NCBI GenBank assembly: GCA_023379675.1
Contig: JAMCPL010000021.1
Location: 1-64,000 of the forward strand
Reading direction: 5' to 3'
DNA length: 64,000 bases
From: Actinomycetota bacterium
Lineage (GTDB): Bacteria > Actinomycetota > Acidimicrobiia > Acidimicrobiales > JAMCPL01
Shown: in pieces, positions 15,568-24,713 of the stretch
Numbering within the stretch: position 1 is the first letter of the stretch
Layout: each line of letters begins with the position of its first letter
Translations under genes and position numbers: made by a program
Notes under the pieces: generated by a model
Databases searched by the model: none
What the model was told of the DNA's origin: nothing
Seen by the model: the letters and a program-made list of their open reading frames with translations, nothing else

Positions 15568-17458
15568 GCATAGGGAGAATGGCCACAGTGGCATCCGTGT
15601 GGCGCCGTAGCGACATACTGAGCACGGTACCCATCTGGTTGTGGAGCAACCGGTGACGGAGTAGCCGGGGTTCCATCTCGCCGATGAGAACCACGACATC
15701 CTTGCCGTCGTGCATGGCTTGCAGGACATATCTGGTGATAGGCCTGATGACGGAGTGGTACCTGGTTTGGAGCATGACCAGAGGCACGCCGGGGTTCCAT
15801 CTCTCCCAGTGTTTTATTATCCCCCCTTCCTCGTCGCCGGCATCAGAGAATGCTACGTGTACCGCCACCACCTCACCGCCAAAGGTCATAGCCTGAGATA
15901 TGGTTGCCATTGACAGCTGGGTGATGCCCGTGATCGGAACCACAACCAGCAAGCTGTCGTGGGGGGCAGGTGCGTTTGTTGCTCCCGAGAGGTCCAGTTC
16001 CTTCCCGACAACCTCATAGTATCTGTGTACGCGCTGGAATAGCAGGATTATGGCGGGTACGGCAACCACTACGATCCAGGCTCCGGCTGCAAACTTGGAT
16101 ATTACGAATACCAGTGTGGCGATACCTGTGACTACCGCTCCTACGGCATTGAGTACGGCTCGCCAATGCCATCTGGGGGTCCGGTTGCTACGCCAGTGTA
16201 TGACCATACCTGCCTGGGCCAGGGTAAAGCCGGTGAACACCCCTATTGCAAAGAGCGGTATCAGCGTATCGGTATTGCCACTTACAACCACCAGTATCAG
16301 CCCTGAAAATACCGCCAGTGCCCATACCCCCTTTGTGTAGACAAGACGGTCACCTCTCATCGAGAACAGGTGCGGTAGGTAGTTATCGCGGGCAAGCAGG
16401 CTGGCGAGGATGGGCAAGCCGCCGAAGGATGTGTTCGCGGCCATACCGAGCACTATGGTGATGGCGATCGTGACCGTGTAGTAAGCCCAGGTTCTACCCA
16501 CAGATATGGCCATCACCTGGGAAAGTACTGTATCGTGCATCCTGGGCGCCACATGGAAGTGAGCTATGAGGACGCCCAGCCCAAGCAACATGGCCGCAAG
16601 AATCACTCCCAACAATAGTTCCGTCTGCTTGGCTCGCTTTACTCGAGGTCGTTCGAATAGTGGCACGCCGTTTGCAATCGCTTCTACGCCCGTCAGGGCT
16701 GAGCACCCTGAAGAGAAGGCCTTCAGGATGAGAAGAACGCCGATCACTTGAAGCGCATGCGTGGCTACCAGCGATTTTCCGGGCTGATGTACATGTGGGG
16801 CGATGGGGTGGATGATACCTACGATGATGACCGCCAGCAGGCCCACTATGAAAGCGGCAGTCGGCAGGAGGAAGGCTCGGGCACTGTCCCCCAGTCCTCG
16901 AAGGTTCAGTAGGGTAATGATTGCCAGCATGGCAAGGCATAGCATGACGGTGTAAGGCGCTAGTGACTGGAATGCGGATACCAGTCCTGCAACTCCTGCG
17001 GCTATCGAAACAGCCACCGTGAGCGTGTAGTCGACTATGAGGGAGGCGGCCGCCAGTCTGGAGAATCCCGCTCCCAGGTGAGCCCTGCTTACGGCATAAG
17101 CGCCACCTCCCTGGGGGAATCCTTCTATTACCTGGCGATATGACAATACAAGCAAGGCAAGGAGGGCGACGATAGCTATTGTGATGGGCAATGCAAATTT
17201 CAGGGCGACAGCTCCTGCACCTGCAAGTACAAGAGCGATGGCCTGGGGGCCATAGGCCACCGAGGTGAGAGCGTCAAGGGAGAGGGCTGGAAGGCCGTCT
17301 ACAGGGCTGAGTTCCTCACTTGTGACCTGGTCGGCCCTGAGAGGGGGACCTACCAGTATCTTCCAGATGCGAGCCACCTTGCCGCCGGTATGACCTGGTG
17401 GGACAGGTGATCCGGTCGGACCGGTCGATTCGGAGAACCCGGAGAGATTACGCTTCAA
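15554..17458 (-). CDS. APC-superfamily potassium permease, KimA-like
   Basis: The 634-aa protein starts at TTG 17458, preceded by AAGG. It has a short cytoplasmic N-terminus with DQVTSEELSPVDGLPALSLD and then ALTSVAYGPQAIALVLAGAG, LSYRQVIEGFPQGGGAYAVS and LIVDYTLTVAVSIAAGVAG. These are hallmarks of the KimA (YdaO) branch of the APC family. About twelve membrane segments run to residue 460, followed by a cytosolic domain of about 150 residues (HDSLLVVVPITGI onward), as in KimA. The family imports K+ by proton symport and is inhibited by c-di-AMP in Bacillus subtilis; whether that holds here is unknown. The gene lies 33 bp after the GGDEF-EAL gene, leaving no room for a c-di-AMP riboswitch. Confidence 0.8.
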   Translation of the reverse strand: MKRNLSGFSESTGPTGSPVPPGHTGGKVARIWKILVGPPLRADQVTSEELSPVDGLPALSLDALTSVAYGPQAIALVLAGAGAVALKFALPITIAIVALLALLVLSYRQVIEGFPQGGGAYAVSRAHLGAGFSRLAAASLIVDYTLTVAVSIAAGVAGLVSAFQSLAPYTVMLCLAMLAIITLLNLRGLGDSARAFLLPTAAFIVGLLAVIIVGIIHPIAPHVHQPGKSLVATHALQVIGVLLILKAFSSGCSALTGVEAIANGVPLFERPRVKRAKQTELLLGVILAAMLLGLGVLIAHFHVAPRMHDTVLSQVMAISVGRTWAYYTVTIAITIVLGMAANTSFGGLPILASLLARDNYLPHLFSMRGDRLVYTKGVWALAVFSGLILVVVSGNTDTLIPLFAIGVFTGFTLAQAGMVIHWRSNRTPRWHWRAVLNAVGAVVTGIATLVFVISKFAAGAWIVVVAVPAIILLFQRVHRYYEVVGKELDLSGATNAPAPHDSLLVVVPITGITQLSMATISQAMTFGGEVVAVHVAFSDAGDEEGGIIKHWERWNPGVPLVMLQTRYHSVIRPITRYVLQAMHDGKDVVVLIGEMEPRLLRHRLLHNQMGTVLSMSLRRHTDATVAILPMHVND

Positions 17459-17491
17459 AGAGCCTTGCCCATCGCCTGCTATACCATCTTG

Positions 17492-20400
17492 TTATACTAT
17501 GTCGCTGGATAGCCCTACACCATCCACTGCGCCTGCCTTGTCGATTTTGCCGGCTACCGCGATGCTGCGAGCGCTGGATCGCAGCATGCGTTCGACATCT
17601 ACAGCCAGCAGGGGAGGGCTGAAGAAGAATCCCTGCGCGGTGGTACAGCCACGTTGTAGCAGTATCCGGCTTTGCGTGGATGTCTCGACCCCCTCTGCTA
17701 CGCAAGTCATACCCAGATCCTTGGCCATTCCGACGATGGCCTGTATTATTACCTGGGATTGGTCGTCAGGACCGAGAACCTGCACGAATGACCGGTCGAT
17801 TTTCAGGATGGAGACAGGGAAAGACCCGAGCCTGTCCATCCCGGACGATCCTGTGCCGAAATCGTCCGCCGAGAAGCGCACGCCTGTCTTCTGAAGTCTT
17901 TCAACGTTGGCTTGCATGGTTCCAGTATTGTCGAATACCACTCTTTCGGTCAGTTCCAACTCGATCAGGGATGGGTCGAGGGTGTTGTTCTCCAGTGCCG
18001 CAAGGACGCTGTCTACGTATTCCGCGGCAGCAAGATCCCTGGTGGATACATTGATGGCTATCCGCAGGGGTGGGAGACCTATGTCCAACCAGAAGCGCAG
18101 TTGCCTGCATGCTTCACTTATTACCCAACTGTCGATCTGTACTATAAGATCCGAGGCTTCGGCAATTTCGATGAATGTTGCGGGTTCCAGCGTCCCCCTG
18201 GTAGGATGCTTCCAGCGTAATAGTGCTTCCACGCCAACCACCTTGGCAGTTCCGAGGTCTATGAATGGCTGGTAAAGGACAAACAACTCTTTCCGTTTGA
18301 GCGCCTTGTGCAGGTCTTTTTCCAGGTGGAAGCTATCCGGCGTGCTTGTACGATCCTCCTCGGCATCGAATGTCTGAAACGTATTCTTCCCCATTTCTTT
18401 GGAGCGGTACATCGCCGCGTCTGCGCTGGAGAGTAATTCGTCATACGTATTACCATCTCGCGGCGCCATAGCCACACCTATCGATCCGGTCACATATACC
18501 TCCTGCCCAGACATATTGAACGGCATGCTCAAAGACGCGAGCATCCTGCGTGCGAGCGCTTCTATTGCTTCAGGATCGGAAAGTCCTGGCAGCAGGATGG
18601 CAAATTCGTCACCACCAAGGCGCGCCACCGTATCCTGCTGCCTTACCGTGCGAGATAGGCGGGTGGCCACTTCAATGATCAGGTCGTCTCCAGCAGCGTG
18701 TCCAAGAACATCGTTCACTTCCTTGAAGTGGTCGAGGTCCACGAAGAACATGCAGACTACGTCTCCGGCGCGTGCAGCGTGAACCAGCGCTTGGTTGGCT
18801 CTATCTTCCAGCAGGCGCCGGTTGGGAAGGCCGGTCAATGCATCGTGCCATGCCATATGACTGATCTGCTGGAGCAGGTTTGCATTTTCCAGTGATACTG
18901 CCGCCTGGTCGGAAAGGCCGGTCACCCGCTCGCGCAACTCCTTGGTGTTTACGGAGGCTGGTTGCACTGCGTGTTTGAAGTTGGCCGTTACTATGCCGAG
19001 GCATTTTTCTGTGGTAAAGATCGGCGCCAACAGGGTTGCCTGTATGTCGTAATGCTCGAGCACGTCTTTTACCAGGCTGTCATTGGTGGTGCGATCCACG
19101 AAAATTATGTCACGTGCCTCCACCACTCGTCTTATGAGGGGAGATGCCGAAAGGGGGATGTTGAGCACCGTGCCGGTACCGTTCTCCTGTCCATCCTGCA
19201 CCGGTTCTGCATACTTGAACTCGTGGTTATCGCCATTTCCACCATGTGCGCCATTTCCATACATTCCATCCGCGAGTCCGCCACTGGGATCGTCTTGGTT
19301 GGACGACCCGCCCTGTTCTATTTTCTTGACAGAGCGCAAGGTCTTGGTGGAGTCGTCCCAGAGCAACACGGCGGAAGTATCGCAGCCCACCACCATAGGA
19401 ACGGTTTTCGAGAGTTGTTCCGCAACTTCCGCAGTCGTTGTCAGGGAGGCGAGTTGTCTGGAGAACTTGAGCAGTGCACTGGATGTTGCGCTGGAGCGAC
19501 GAGCATCGTCCAGTGCGGTGACCATATCCAGTGCGGTTGCTGCGTAGTTCGCATATACGGAGAGTGCTTCCTTCTCTTGTGCCAGGAATTGAACGCCCTC
19601 GGGATATATTGCGGCTATCCTGCCGTAGTACTGCCTACGGGATCGTACGTCCACTATGAGACGCGAGCCATTGTAGGTGTCGGGCTCAGGCAGGAGTATC
19701 TCTGCCGCCACCCTTTTCGCCTTCTGCTGGGTCAATCCGTAGTGGTGGAGTTGAACCGGCTGTTCGGGGGCCAGCTTGATGGCCAGGACATAGCGAGGAG
19801 CGCTTACGGCGTGTGCCGCCCTCTTGGTCACCCTGGCGAGCACGCTGTCGATGTCGTCGGTGGCCAGCAGGTCTGCAGCCGTGGAATATACATCCTGCAG
19901 GCGCATCGTCAACTGCTGTACCTGGGCGGTCAGGTAGCTGACCTTGGTGTTGTCATCGGATTCGATTTCGGCTTGCGCCTCGTCCACTTCACCGCTACTC
20001 CACGCCATCGTGTAGATGCTCCTCCTGCCGTCCACGAAGGAGGACCATTGATGCTCTTCCCAGCCAACGCTGTACAGGCAGAACCGGCCTCCCCGAGCAG
20101 CGCACTCCGATTCGGTGATGACAGCCGGTACCAGACCGAAGAGCACTGGTACCTGGGAGAGCAACCCTTTGGTGAAGTCACACAGTATAGCATCCCGCCG
20201 GTAGCCGGGTAGTCCAACTGCTCTCACTATTGCATGAGCGTCCCCGACCTCGAGCGCTTCCAGGCTGGACACCGTGAAGAACTTGGCGGCTGCTGCAGTG
20301 ACGTTCTTCAGGACTTCCGCTGGAGAGCCGAGGGAACGCAACAGGCTGGCGACATCGGTACCATCGTACTGGCGCAGCATTTCCTCGCCCAGATGTATCG

Positions 20401-20647
20401 ATATATCGTTGTCTGCACATACCTGGGCTGCGGCAGATATAAGTGCCATGGTTTCGCTATATGAACTCCAGGTGAAAGGATCCCGGAGCACTTCGACCGA
20501 CCGGCATTCTCCTGCCAGCTGTAGCATCCTTATCAGTCCTTTGTCGCCGCACTTGTTGCGAACGTAGCGCATGATGACACTTGTTACAGTGCCGGCCACA
20601 TCCTGCTGGTTGCCATCATGCCCCTGCCCGCTCTCCGTAATGGTCAT
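17492..20647 (-). CDS. GAF-GGDEF-EAL cyclic-di-GMP turnover protein
   Basis: The 1051-aa cytoplasmic protein has GAAGG about 8 nt before ATG 20647. Residues 1-200 form a small-molecule-sensing domain of V4R/HNOB-like look, ending ECAARGGRFCLYSVGWEEH. A coiled coil follows, then two GAF-like regions (about 245-380 and 395-590). The GGDEF domain has an intact RLGGDEFAILLPG near 678, and the EAL domain has VEALLRW (E near 807), LELTERVVF, DDFGTGSSG, LKIDRSFV and AEGVET. Both synthesis and breakdown of c-di-GMP are therefore possible. No membrane segment is present. It is followed by the KimA-like gene 33 bp later, so K+ uptake may be co-expressed with a c-di-GMP sensor. Confidence 0.9.
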   Translation of the reverse strand: MTITESGQGHDGNQQDVAGTVTSVIMRYVRNKCGDKGLIRMLQLAGECRSVEVLRDPFTWSSYSETMALISAAAQVCADNDISIHLGEEMLRQYDGTDVASLLRSLGSPAEVLKNVTAAAAKFFTVSSLEALEVGDAHAIVRAVGLPGYRRDAILCDFTKGLLSQVPVLFGLVPAVITESECAARGGRFCLYSVGWEEHQWSSFVDGRRSIYTMAWSSGEVDEAQAEIESDDNTKVSYLTAQVQQLTMRLQDVYSTAADLLATDDIDSVLARVTKRAAHAVSAPRYVLAIKLAPEQPVQLHHYGLTQQKAKRVAAEILLPEPDTYNGSRLIVDVRSRRQYYGRIAAIYPEGVQFLAQEKEALSVYANYAATALDMVTALDDARRSSATSSALLKFSRQLASLTTTAEVAEQLSKTVPMVVGCDTSAVLLWDDSTKTLRSVKKIEQGGSSNQDDPSGGLADGMYGNGAHGGNGDNHEFKYAEPVQDGQENGTGTVLNIPLSASPLIRRVVEARDIIFVDRTTNDSLVKDVLEHYDIQATLLAPIFTTEKCLGIVTANFKHAVQPASVNTKELRERVTGLSDQAAVSLENANLLQQISHMAWHDALTGLPNRRLLEDRANQALVHAARAGDVVCMFFVDLDHFKEVNDVLGHAAGDDLIIEVATRLSRTVRQQDTVARLGGDEFAILLPGLSDPEAIEALARRMLASLSMPFNMSGQEVYVTGSIGVAMAPRDGNTYDELLSSADAAMYRSKEMGKNTFQTFDAEEDRTSTPDSFHLEKDLHKALKRKELFVLYQPFIDLGTAKVVGVEALLRWKHPTRGTLEPATFIEIAEASDLIVQIDSWVISEACRQLRFWLDIGLPPLRIAINVSTRDLAAAEYVDSVLAALENNTLDPSLIELELTERVVFDNTGTMQANVERLQKTGVRFSADDFGTGSSGMDRLGSFPVSILKIDRSFVQVLGPDDQSQVIIQAIVGMAKDLGMTCVAEGVETSTQSRILLQRGCTTAQGFFFSPPLLAVDVERMLRSSARSIAVAGKIDKAGAVDGVGLSSDIV

Positions 20648-21019
20648 TACATTACCTTCGAGATTCCCGGTATCCTATTGCGGCTGGTGTCATCTGCCGT
20701 TTCCTGATAGGGCATGTCCTGTTGTTTCTGCAAAAGCCTTCGCCTTTCCCCATGGATCTACTCTGAAAAATAATGAACACTATGATATACCCCTGAAACA
20801 TCAATTGCACGCTTCTGGCATGCTTGCCTGCAGCACGCGCACAAGGCCGGCAAGCCTACGCAAGGCATTAAAAGACATCAATTTCACTTCAAATAGTAGT
20901 ATAACAACTACGCGCCGTCAACCAAGATATCATGAAATGGTTGCCACCGTGGTTCATCTGCGAAATAATTCTGTATATGCACAACTGGTGCCTTACGAGT
21001 GGCTAGTGTAGGTATCCTT
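20648..21019. other. Divergent intergenic region between the GGDEF-EAL gene and tig
   Basis: The 372-bp region is more A+T-rich than its surroundings and should carry promoters in both directions. Possible -10 elements include TATAAC near 20901. No gene, RNA or long repeat was recognised; a GCTTGCC/GGCAAGC pair near 20823 and 20852 could fold. Confidence 0.45.
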
Positions 21020-22612
21020 ATGCATACCACATCAGAGACCCTTGACGGGAACCGCGTCCGACTCATAGTGGACATAGAAGAATCCGAGGTCTCCGCCGCA
21101 GTGGAGAAGGTGTTTCGTAATCTGCAGTGGACCATGAGAGTCAAAGGCTTCCGGCCTGGAAAGTTGCCCCGTGCAGTGATTGAAGCTCACATCGGAGGAT
21201 CGCAGGCGCTGAGGGCTTATGCAATGGAGGATCTGGTTCTTGACGCATACGTGTCGGCTGTAAACGAAACCGGTATAGAGGCGATATCGGATCCTCGCAT
21301 TGAGATACTGAGTGGCAAGGAAGAAGGTCCTTTACAGGTGGAGGCGGTGGTGGAGGTGAGGCCGTCAGTATCAGTTGCAGGGTACCAGGGGATGGAAATC
21401 ATACTGCCGTCATCCAGGGTTACTGAGGAGGAGGTTGACTCCTACGTAGACAGGATTCGTAGCCAGTGGGCTGAGTTGCGCAGCGTGGATCGTCCAATTC
21501 TGGCGGGTGACGTCGTGACCATGGATCTGGAGGTGAGGGGTGGTCCTCAGGGTGAGGTTCACCTCGACGACTACGTGTATGAGGTCGCTACGGTGTCGGA
21601 TGTACCGGAGATGGGCGAGCGACTTGTCGGGGCGAGTCCGGGGGAAGTGGTGGAGTACTTGGCTTCAGTAGATGCCGGGCCATCCACGGACACTGGGGAA
21701 CCGGACACTGGGGAACCGGACACTGGGGAACCGGATGCCCCAGAACCAGTTGCGGAGAGTTCTGGTTCGGAGGATGCCAGCGGGAAGGACAGAGGTGGTG
21801 ATGCCGGCACCATTGAATCTGTAGATGCCGTCGATGTAGATGTTGCCGCCGTAGGCCAAGATCCTGCCACAACCGGTGCGCAGACCGCAATCCATGATCA
21901 TGGTACCCCGGATGGTAGCGGTACTGGTGGTGGCGATGCCGTGAACCAGGGTACGGTGCTGGAGGTGAAAGCGACTGTAAAGCAGGTTGAAGAAAGAGTG
22001 CTGCCCGAGTTGGACGACAAATGGGTCCGTGATGCTACGGACCAGGACAGCGTGGAAAGCCTCAGGGCGGACGTGAGGGATCGGCTCGCTAATATCAAAA
22101 TGTCCATCCGCCCGAAGCTGTTCACTCAAAAGGTGATTTCCGCGTTGACGGAGTACGTGGACGACGAGGTACCGTCCCCACTGGTCGAATCTGCATTTCA
22201 GAGGGAGATGGAGTCGCTTGCAAGGCGGTTGGACGAGATGCATGTCTCTTTGCAGGAGTTTCTTGCATCGTACAGAGGCGATGATGCAATCTCGCAGATC
22301 AGCCGGGACGCGATTGCGAGCGTAAAGGCCGACCTGGCGTTGCGTGCCTTGGCTGACGCAGAGGGCATAGAGGTGAGTGACGGAAGAATCGACGAAGAGC
22401 TTTCTCGGGTGGCCGTGCAATCAGGTATCAGCGTGGCCGAGGCAAGAGCCCAGTATGAACGTGATGGCCGGCTGGTTGCGCTACGCTCTGAAATCAGGAA
22501 GAGCGAGGCGCTTGACTGGCTGATGCGCAATGTTCATGTGGTGGATGAAGATGGGGCTGAAGTGCGCAACGAGGTATTGCTGGGTAACGAGGTGTCGCCG
22601 GTAGGCGAGTAG
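21020..22612 (+). CDS. tig: Trigger factor with acidic insert in the PPIase domain
   Basis: This ribosome-associated chaperone and peptidyl-prolyl isomerase binds emerging chains at L23. The N-terminal domain (VRLIVDIEESEVSAAVEKVF) includes the ribosome-docking loop MRVKGFRPGKLPRAVI, in which FRxGKxP is the signature. The FKBP domain spans about residues 155-340, and the C-terminal arm contains EFLASYRGDD and EIRKSEALDWLMRN. At 530 aa it is about 60-100 residues longer than usual. The surplus is a low-complexity acidic insert at about residues 218-310 with three exact 15-bp units (DTGEP). ATG 21020 is used because it starts at the usual N-terminus; a ribosome-binding site is weak. It heads the clpP-clpX series. 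Confidence 0.93.
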   Translation: MHTTSETLDGNRVRLIVDIEESEVSAAVEKVFRNLQWTMRVKGFRPGKLPRAVIEAHIGGSQALRAYAMEDLVLDAYVSAVNETGIEAISDPRIEILSGKEEGPLQVEAVVEVRPSVSVAGYQGMEIILPSSRVTEEEVDSYVDRIRSQWAELRSVDRPILAGDVVTMDLEVRGGPQGEVHLDDYVYEVATVSDVPEMGERLVGASPGEVVEYLASVDAGPSTDTGEPDTGEPDTGEPDAPEPVAESSGSEDASGKDRGGDAGTIESVDAVDVDVAAVGQDPATTGAQTAIHDHGTPDGSGTGGGDAVNQGTVLEVKATVKQVEERVLPELDDKWVRDATDQDSVESLRADVRDRLANIKMSIRPKLFTQKVISALTEYVDDEVPSPLVESAFQREMESLARRLDEMHVSLQEFLASYRGDDAISQISRDAIASVKADLALRALADAEGIEVSDGRIDEELSRVAVQSGISVAEARAQYERDGRLVALRSEIRKSEALDWLMRNVHVVDEDGAEVRNEVLLGNEVSPVGE

Positions 22613-22652
22613 ACTATATGAGTAGAGTGAATGGAAGTGGAAGGAGTGGACG

Positions 22653-23294
22653 GTGACGATGAAGGCATTTGACTACCTGGTTCCGACTGTCATAGAACAG
22701 AGCCCGAAAGGGGAGCGAGCCTACGACCTGTATTCCAGACTGCTGAAGGACCGAATCATCATAGTGGGTACGCCGATCGACGACTCTATAGCGAACCTGG
22801 TCTGTGCTCAGATGCTGTTCCTCGAATCGGAGGATTCGGAGAAGGATATCCATGTTTACCTGAATTCCCCGGGCGGAGACATCACGGCGCTGTTTGCCAT
22901 CTACGACACCATCAAGTTCGTGAAACCGGATGTTTCCACCTTCTGCTTCGGTCAGGCAGCCTCCGCTGCGGCGGTGTTGCTTGCCGCAGGTGCGAAAGGA
23001 AAGCGCTTTGCCCTTCCTCACTCGAGGATCCTGCTACACCAGCCCTGGGGTGGTGCAGCAGGTCAGGCCAGCGACATAGAGATACAGGCTCGGGAGATGC
23101 TGAGGATGAGGGATCTGCTCAATTCCATGCTTGCTGAGGACATAGGACAACCTGTAGAAAAGATAGCCAAAGACACGGACAGGGATTTTGTCATGACGGC
23201 AAGCGAAGCGGTGGAGTACGGGATAGTGGATGAGGTCATTCATAGTAGGGATACAATCGAAGAGCACGAAACTGAGCTAGGATTAAAGAGTTGA
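22653..23294 (+). CDS. clpP: ATP-dependent Clp protease proteolytic subunit
   Basis: ClpP forms the two-ring serine protease chamber fed by ClpX. GTG 22653 follows GGAAGGAG at 6 nt; ATG at 22659 is an alternative. The triad is visible: S104 in [16 protein letters not shown]129 in [10 protein letters not shown] and D178 in DTDRDFVM. The Ala-Ala after the catalytic Ser is a small deviation from the common Ser-Met-Gly. The 213-aa length is normal. Only one clpP lies here, whereas many actinobacteria have clpP1P2 in tandem, so a second copy may be elsewhere. It lies 40 bp after tig and 64 bp before clpX. Confidence 0.95.
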   Translation: MTMKAFDYLVPTVIEQSPKGERAYDLYSRLLKDRIIIVGTPIDDSIANLVCAQMLFLESEDSEKDIHVYLNSPGGDITALFAIYDTIKFVKPDVSTFCFGQAASAAAVLLAAGAKGKRFALPHSRILLHQPWGGAAGQASDIEIQAREMLRMRDLLNSMLAEDIGQPVEKIAKDTDRDFVMTASEAVEYGIVDEVIHSRDTIEEHETELGLKS

Positions 23295-23358
23295 GTGGAA
23301 AAAGGTCGATCCGATGCGCAGGTTGGTTGCTGTATAGTAGAGCAGAGGGAGGAAGATA

Positions 23359-24630
23359 ATGGCCAAGATTGGTGATGGAACAGAACTTGTGAAGTGCAGC
23401 TTTTGCGGCAAATCGCAGAAGCAGGTCAAGAAGCTGATAGCCGGTCCAGGTGTATACATATGCGATGAGTGCATAGAACTCTGCAACGATATTATCATGG
23501 AGGAACTGAACGAGTCCTCGGAGCCGTGCCTGGAGAATTTGCCCAAGCCCAAGGAGATCTTTGATTTTCTGAACGACTATGTAGTTGGTCAGGAGCACGC
23601 CAAAAAGATCCTGTCTGTAGCCGTATACAACCATTACAAGAGGGTACAGGCGGGAACGGCCCAGTCTACGGATGTAGAGCTTTCCAAGTCCAACATTCTC
23701 CTGCTCGGCCCTACGGGATGTGGGAAAACCCTTCTTGCGCAGACTCTCGCTCGTATGCTGGATGTGCCGTTTGCCATTGCTGATGCCACCGCACTGACTG
23801 AGGCGGGATATGTCGGTGAGGATGTGGAGAATATCCTTCTCAAGCTGATCCAAGCGGCCGATTACGATGTAAAGCGTGCGGAAATGGGAATTATCTACAT
23901 AGACGAGATCGACAAAGTGGCTCGCAAGAGCGAGAATCCATCCATTACCAGAGATGTGTCAGGCGAGGGGGTGCAGCAGGCGCTTTTGAAGATTCTCGAG
24001 GGAACCACTGCATCGGTTCCGCCACAAGGGGGCAGGAAGCACCCTCACCAGGAGTTCATACAGATCGACACCACGGGTATCCTCTTCATCTGTGGCGGAG
24101 CTTTTGCGGGACTGGAGAGGATAATCAGCAATAGGATCGGGCACAGAGGGATAGGGTTCAGGGCGGATGTGTCCAGGGACACCGTAATGCACGAAGATGA
24201 GATTCTCAAGCAGGTCCTCCCCGAAGATCTCATTCGTTTCGGTTTGATTCCCGAGTTCATAGGCAGGCTTCCTGTTGTCGGGGCCGTGTCGAGTCTAGGG
24301 AAGGAATCTCTTGTCAGTATATTGTTGGAGCCAAAGAATTCGCTTGTCAAGCAATATCAGAAGGTCTTCGAACTGGACGAGGTGGAGTTGGAAATTACTG
24401 ACGATGCCATAGATGCCATAGCCGACCAGGCGCTTCTCCGTGGAACTGGAGCAAGAGGGCTACGCGCCATCCTGGAGGAAGTGCTGCTTGACCTCATGTA
24501 TGATCTGCCCAGCAGGGAGGACGTCAAGAAGTGTGTCATAGATGCGTCGGTTGTGAAGGAACGGGTCAACCCCACCCTTGTGCCGCGTGACAGTGAGGTC
24601 AAAACCAGGACCCGCAGAGCCGCTTCCTGA
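23359..24630 (+). CDS. clpX: ClpX unfoldase, ATP-binding subunit of ClpXP
   Basis: The AAA+ ring ATPase unfolds tagged proteins and threads them into ClpP. It has an N-terminal C4 zinc-binding domain (CSFCGKSQ...CDECIELC), Walker [18 protein letters not shown], Walker [18 protein letters not shown], the pore-loop region [10 protein letters not shown] (GYVG) and the IGF-type ClpP-contact region RIGHRGIGF. In the last, Gly-Ile-Gly-Phe stands where many ClpX proteins have an IGF loop. The length of 423 aa is normal. GAGGGAGGA lies 8 nt before the ATG. Confidence 0.96.
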   Translation: MAKIGDGTELVKCSFCGKSQKQVKKLIAGPGVYICDECIELCNDIIMEELNESSEPCLENLPKPKEIFDFLNDYVVGQEHAKKILSVAVYNHYKRVQAGTAQSTDVELSKSNILLLGPTGCGKTLLAQTLARMLDVPFAIADATALTEAGYVGEDVENILLKLIQAADYDVKRAEMGIIYIDEIDKVARKSENPSITRDVSGEGVQQALLKILEGTTASVPPQGGRKHPHQEFIQIDTTGILFICGGAFAGLERIISNRIGHRGIGFRADVSRDTVMHEDEILKQVLPEDLIRFGLIPEFIGRLPVVGAVSSLGKESLVSILLEPKNSLVKQYQKVFELDEVELEITDDAIDAIADQALLRGTGARGLRAILEEVLLDLMYDLPSREDVKKCVIDASVVKERVNPTLVPRDSEVKTRTRRAAS

Positions 24631-24713
24631 GTGGCGCCAGTCCAATATAGAGTACCCTAAGCGACGGGACGCGACACGCGGGCACTTGGGGCCCGTCAGA
24701 TGAAGAGATGCAG

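Noticed and set aside
17459-17491. c-di-AMP (ydaO) riboswitch for the KimA-like gene
   Set aside because: Only 33 bp separate the gene from the upstream coding region, far too short for this riboswitch.
18962-20212. 416-aa plus-strand ORF
   Set aside because: It is antisense to the GAF-GGDEF-EAL gene and has no coherent domain.
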